Source of the DNA: Planctomycetota bacterium
Lineage (GTDB): Bacteria > Planctomycetota > PLA2 > JAEUHO01
NCBI GenBank assembly: GCA_026647295.1
Contig: JAPKHB010000252.1
Coordinates: 1 to 6,027, forward strand
Direction: 5' to 3'
DNA length: 6,027 bases
Under the pieces are notes generated by a model. That model did no database searches. It was not told where the DNA came from and worked only from the letters and a program-made list of their open reading frames with translations. Below are positions 5,841-6,027 of this stretch, one piece after another; position 1 is the first letter of the stretch, and each line of letters opens with the position of its first letter. The translations under genes and the position numbers were made by a program.

Positions 5841-6027
5841 AGCAGGCCGTGACGCCGCCGGCTAGTGTTAGCCAGCCCAAGAAAGAGGAAGCGAAAACCG
5901 CGGCCACTGCCGCCGGCCGCCGCGTTGCCGCTCCGGCCGCCGTCGAAGGGCAGCAGGGCGAGCAGCCAACGGCAACCGCGCCGCTGGCCAAGCCGGCGCA
6001 AAGTGAGCTTGCCTCGGACGCGGCAAT
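5837..6027 (+). CDS. Possible partial coding fragment, Ala/Glu/Lys/Pro/Gln-rich, at the right edge
   Basis: Read from 5837 on the plus strand, the frame is open to the edge and gives about 63 residues, including SVSQPKKEEAKTAATAAG, VEGQQGEQPTATAPLAKP and AQSELASD. This looks like a low-complexity, charged linker. About 73% of third codon positions are G or C by hand count, against nearly all in the core genes, so the stretch seems to come from DNA of different composition. There is no ATG, and the frame runs back into antisense TolC sequence, so the 5' part is missing or a GTG at 5849 would have to serve. The minus-strand alternatives are Cys-rich or Arg-rich and less protein-like. A perfect five-base hairpin, GGCTA/TAGCC (5860-5873), lies inside it. 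Function unknown. Confidence 0.3.

Noticed and set aside
5837..6027. Insertion sequence or transposon end at the right edge.
   Set aside because: I found no terminal inverted repeat, no transposase-like translation and no repeat shared with the left edge. The small GGCTA/TAGCC hairpin is too short to argue for one.

Overview
This window is very GC-rich (roughly three quarters G+C by eye), with almost every third codon position G or C in the core genes. The organism is a bacterium. A TolC-family outer-membrane channel, a predicted lipoprotein and the lipoprotein-modifying enzyme Lgt point to a two-membrane envelope. The DUF5658-like protein, the HEAT-type lipoprotein and the style of the TolC would fit a high-GC planctomycete or myxobacterium-like lineage, but nothing here fixes the phylum.

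Layout. The plus strand of the left half carries gcvT (229-1323) and gcvH (1353-1748), two parts of the glycine cleavage system 29 bases apart. After 84 bases comes lgt (1833-2642), the prolipoprotein diacylglyceryl transferase. The right half is on the minus strand and converges on lgt. Read in its own direction it holds the C-terminal half of a TolC-family protein (5833 down to 5237), then a 666-residue predicted lipoprotein with HEAT-like helical repeats (5195-3195), then a small DUF5658-type membrane protein (3144-2683). A 40-base convergent spacer with a GC hairpin separates the two halves.

How the genes relate. GcvT and GcvH act together with GcvP and a lipoamide dehydrogenase, neither of which is here. 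Lgt would lipidate proteins such as the HEAT-type lipoprotein. TolC and the lipoprotein are close enough (41 bases) to share a transcript. The DUF5658 gene seems to have its own promoter, whose -10 element sits 7 bases before the ATG, which suggests a leaderless mRNA.

Edges. About 90 bases at the left and 190 at the right differ from the core in base composition. Each has an outward-facing open frame that looks coding but has no visible start in its own DNA. At the right, the TolC frame meets a TAG exactly where the composition changes. The contig may therefore be chimeric at its ends, or these may be real rearrangement points. I found no convincing mobile element, CRISPR array, RNA gene or new defence-type system. 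The best leads are the leaderless promoter, the substituted Lgt active-site motif, the TolC-lipoprotein pair and the edge junctions.
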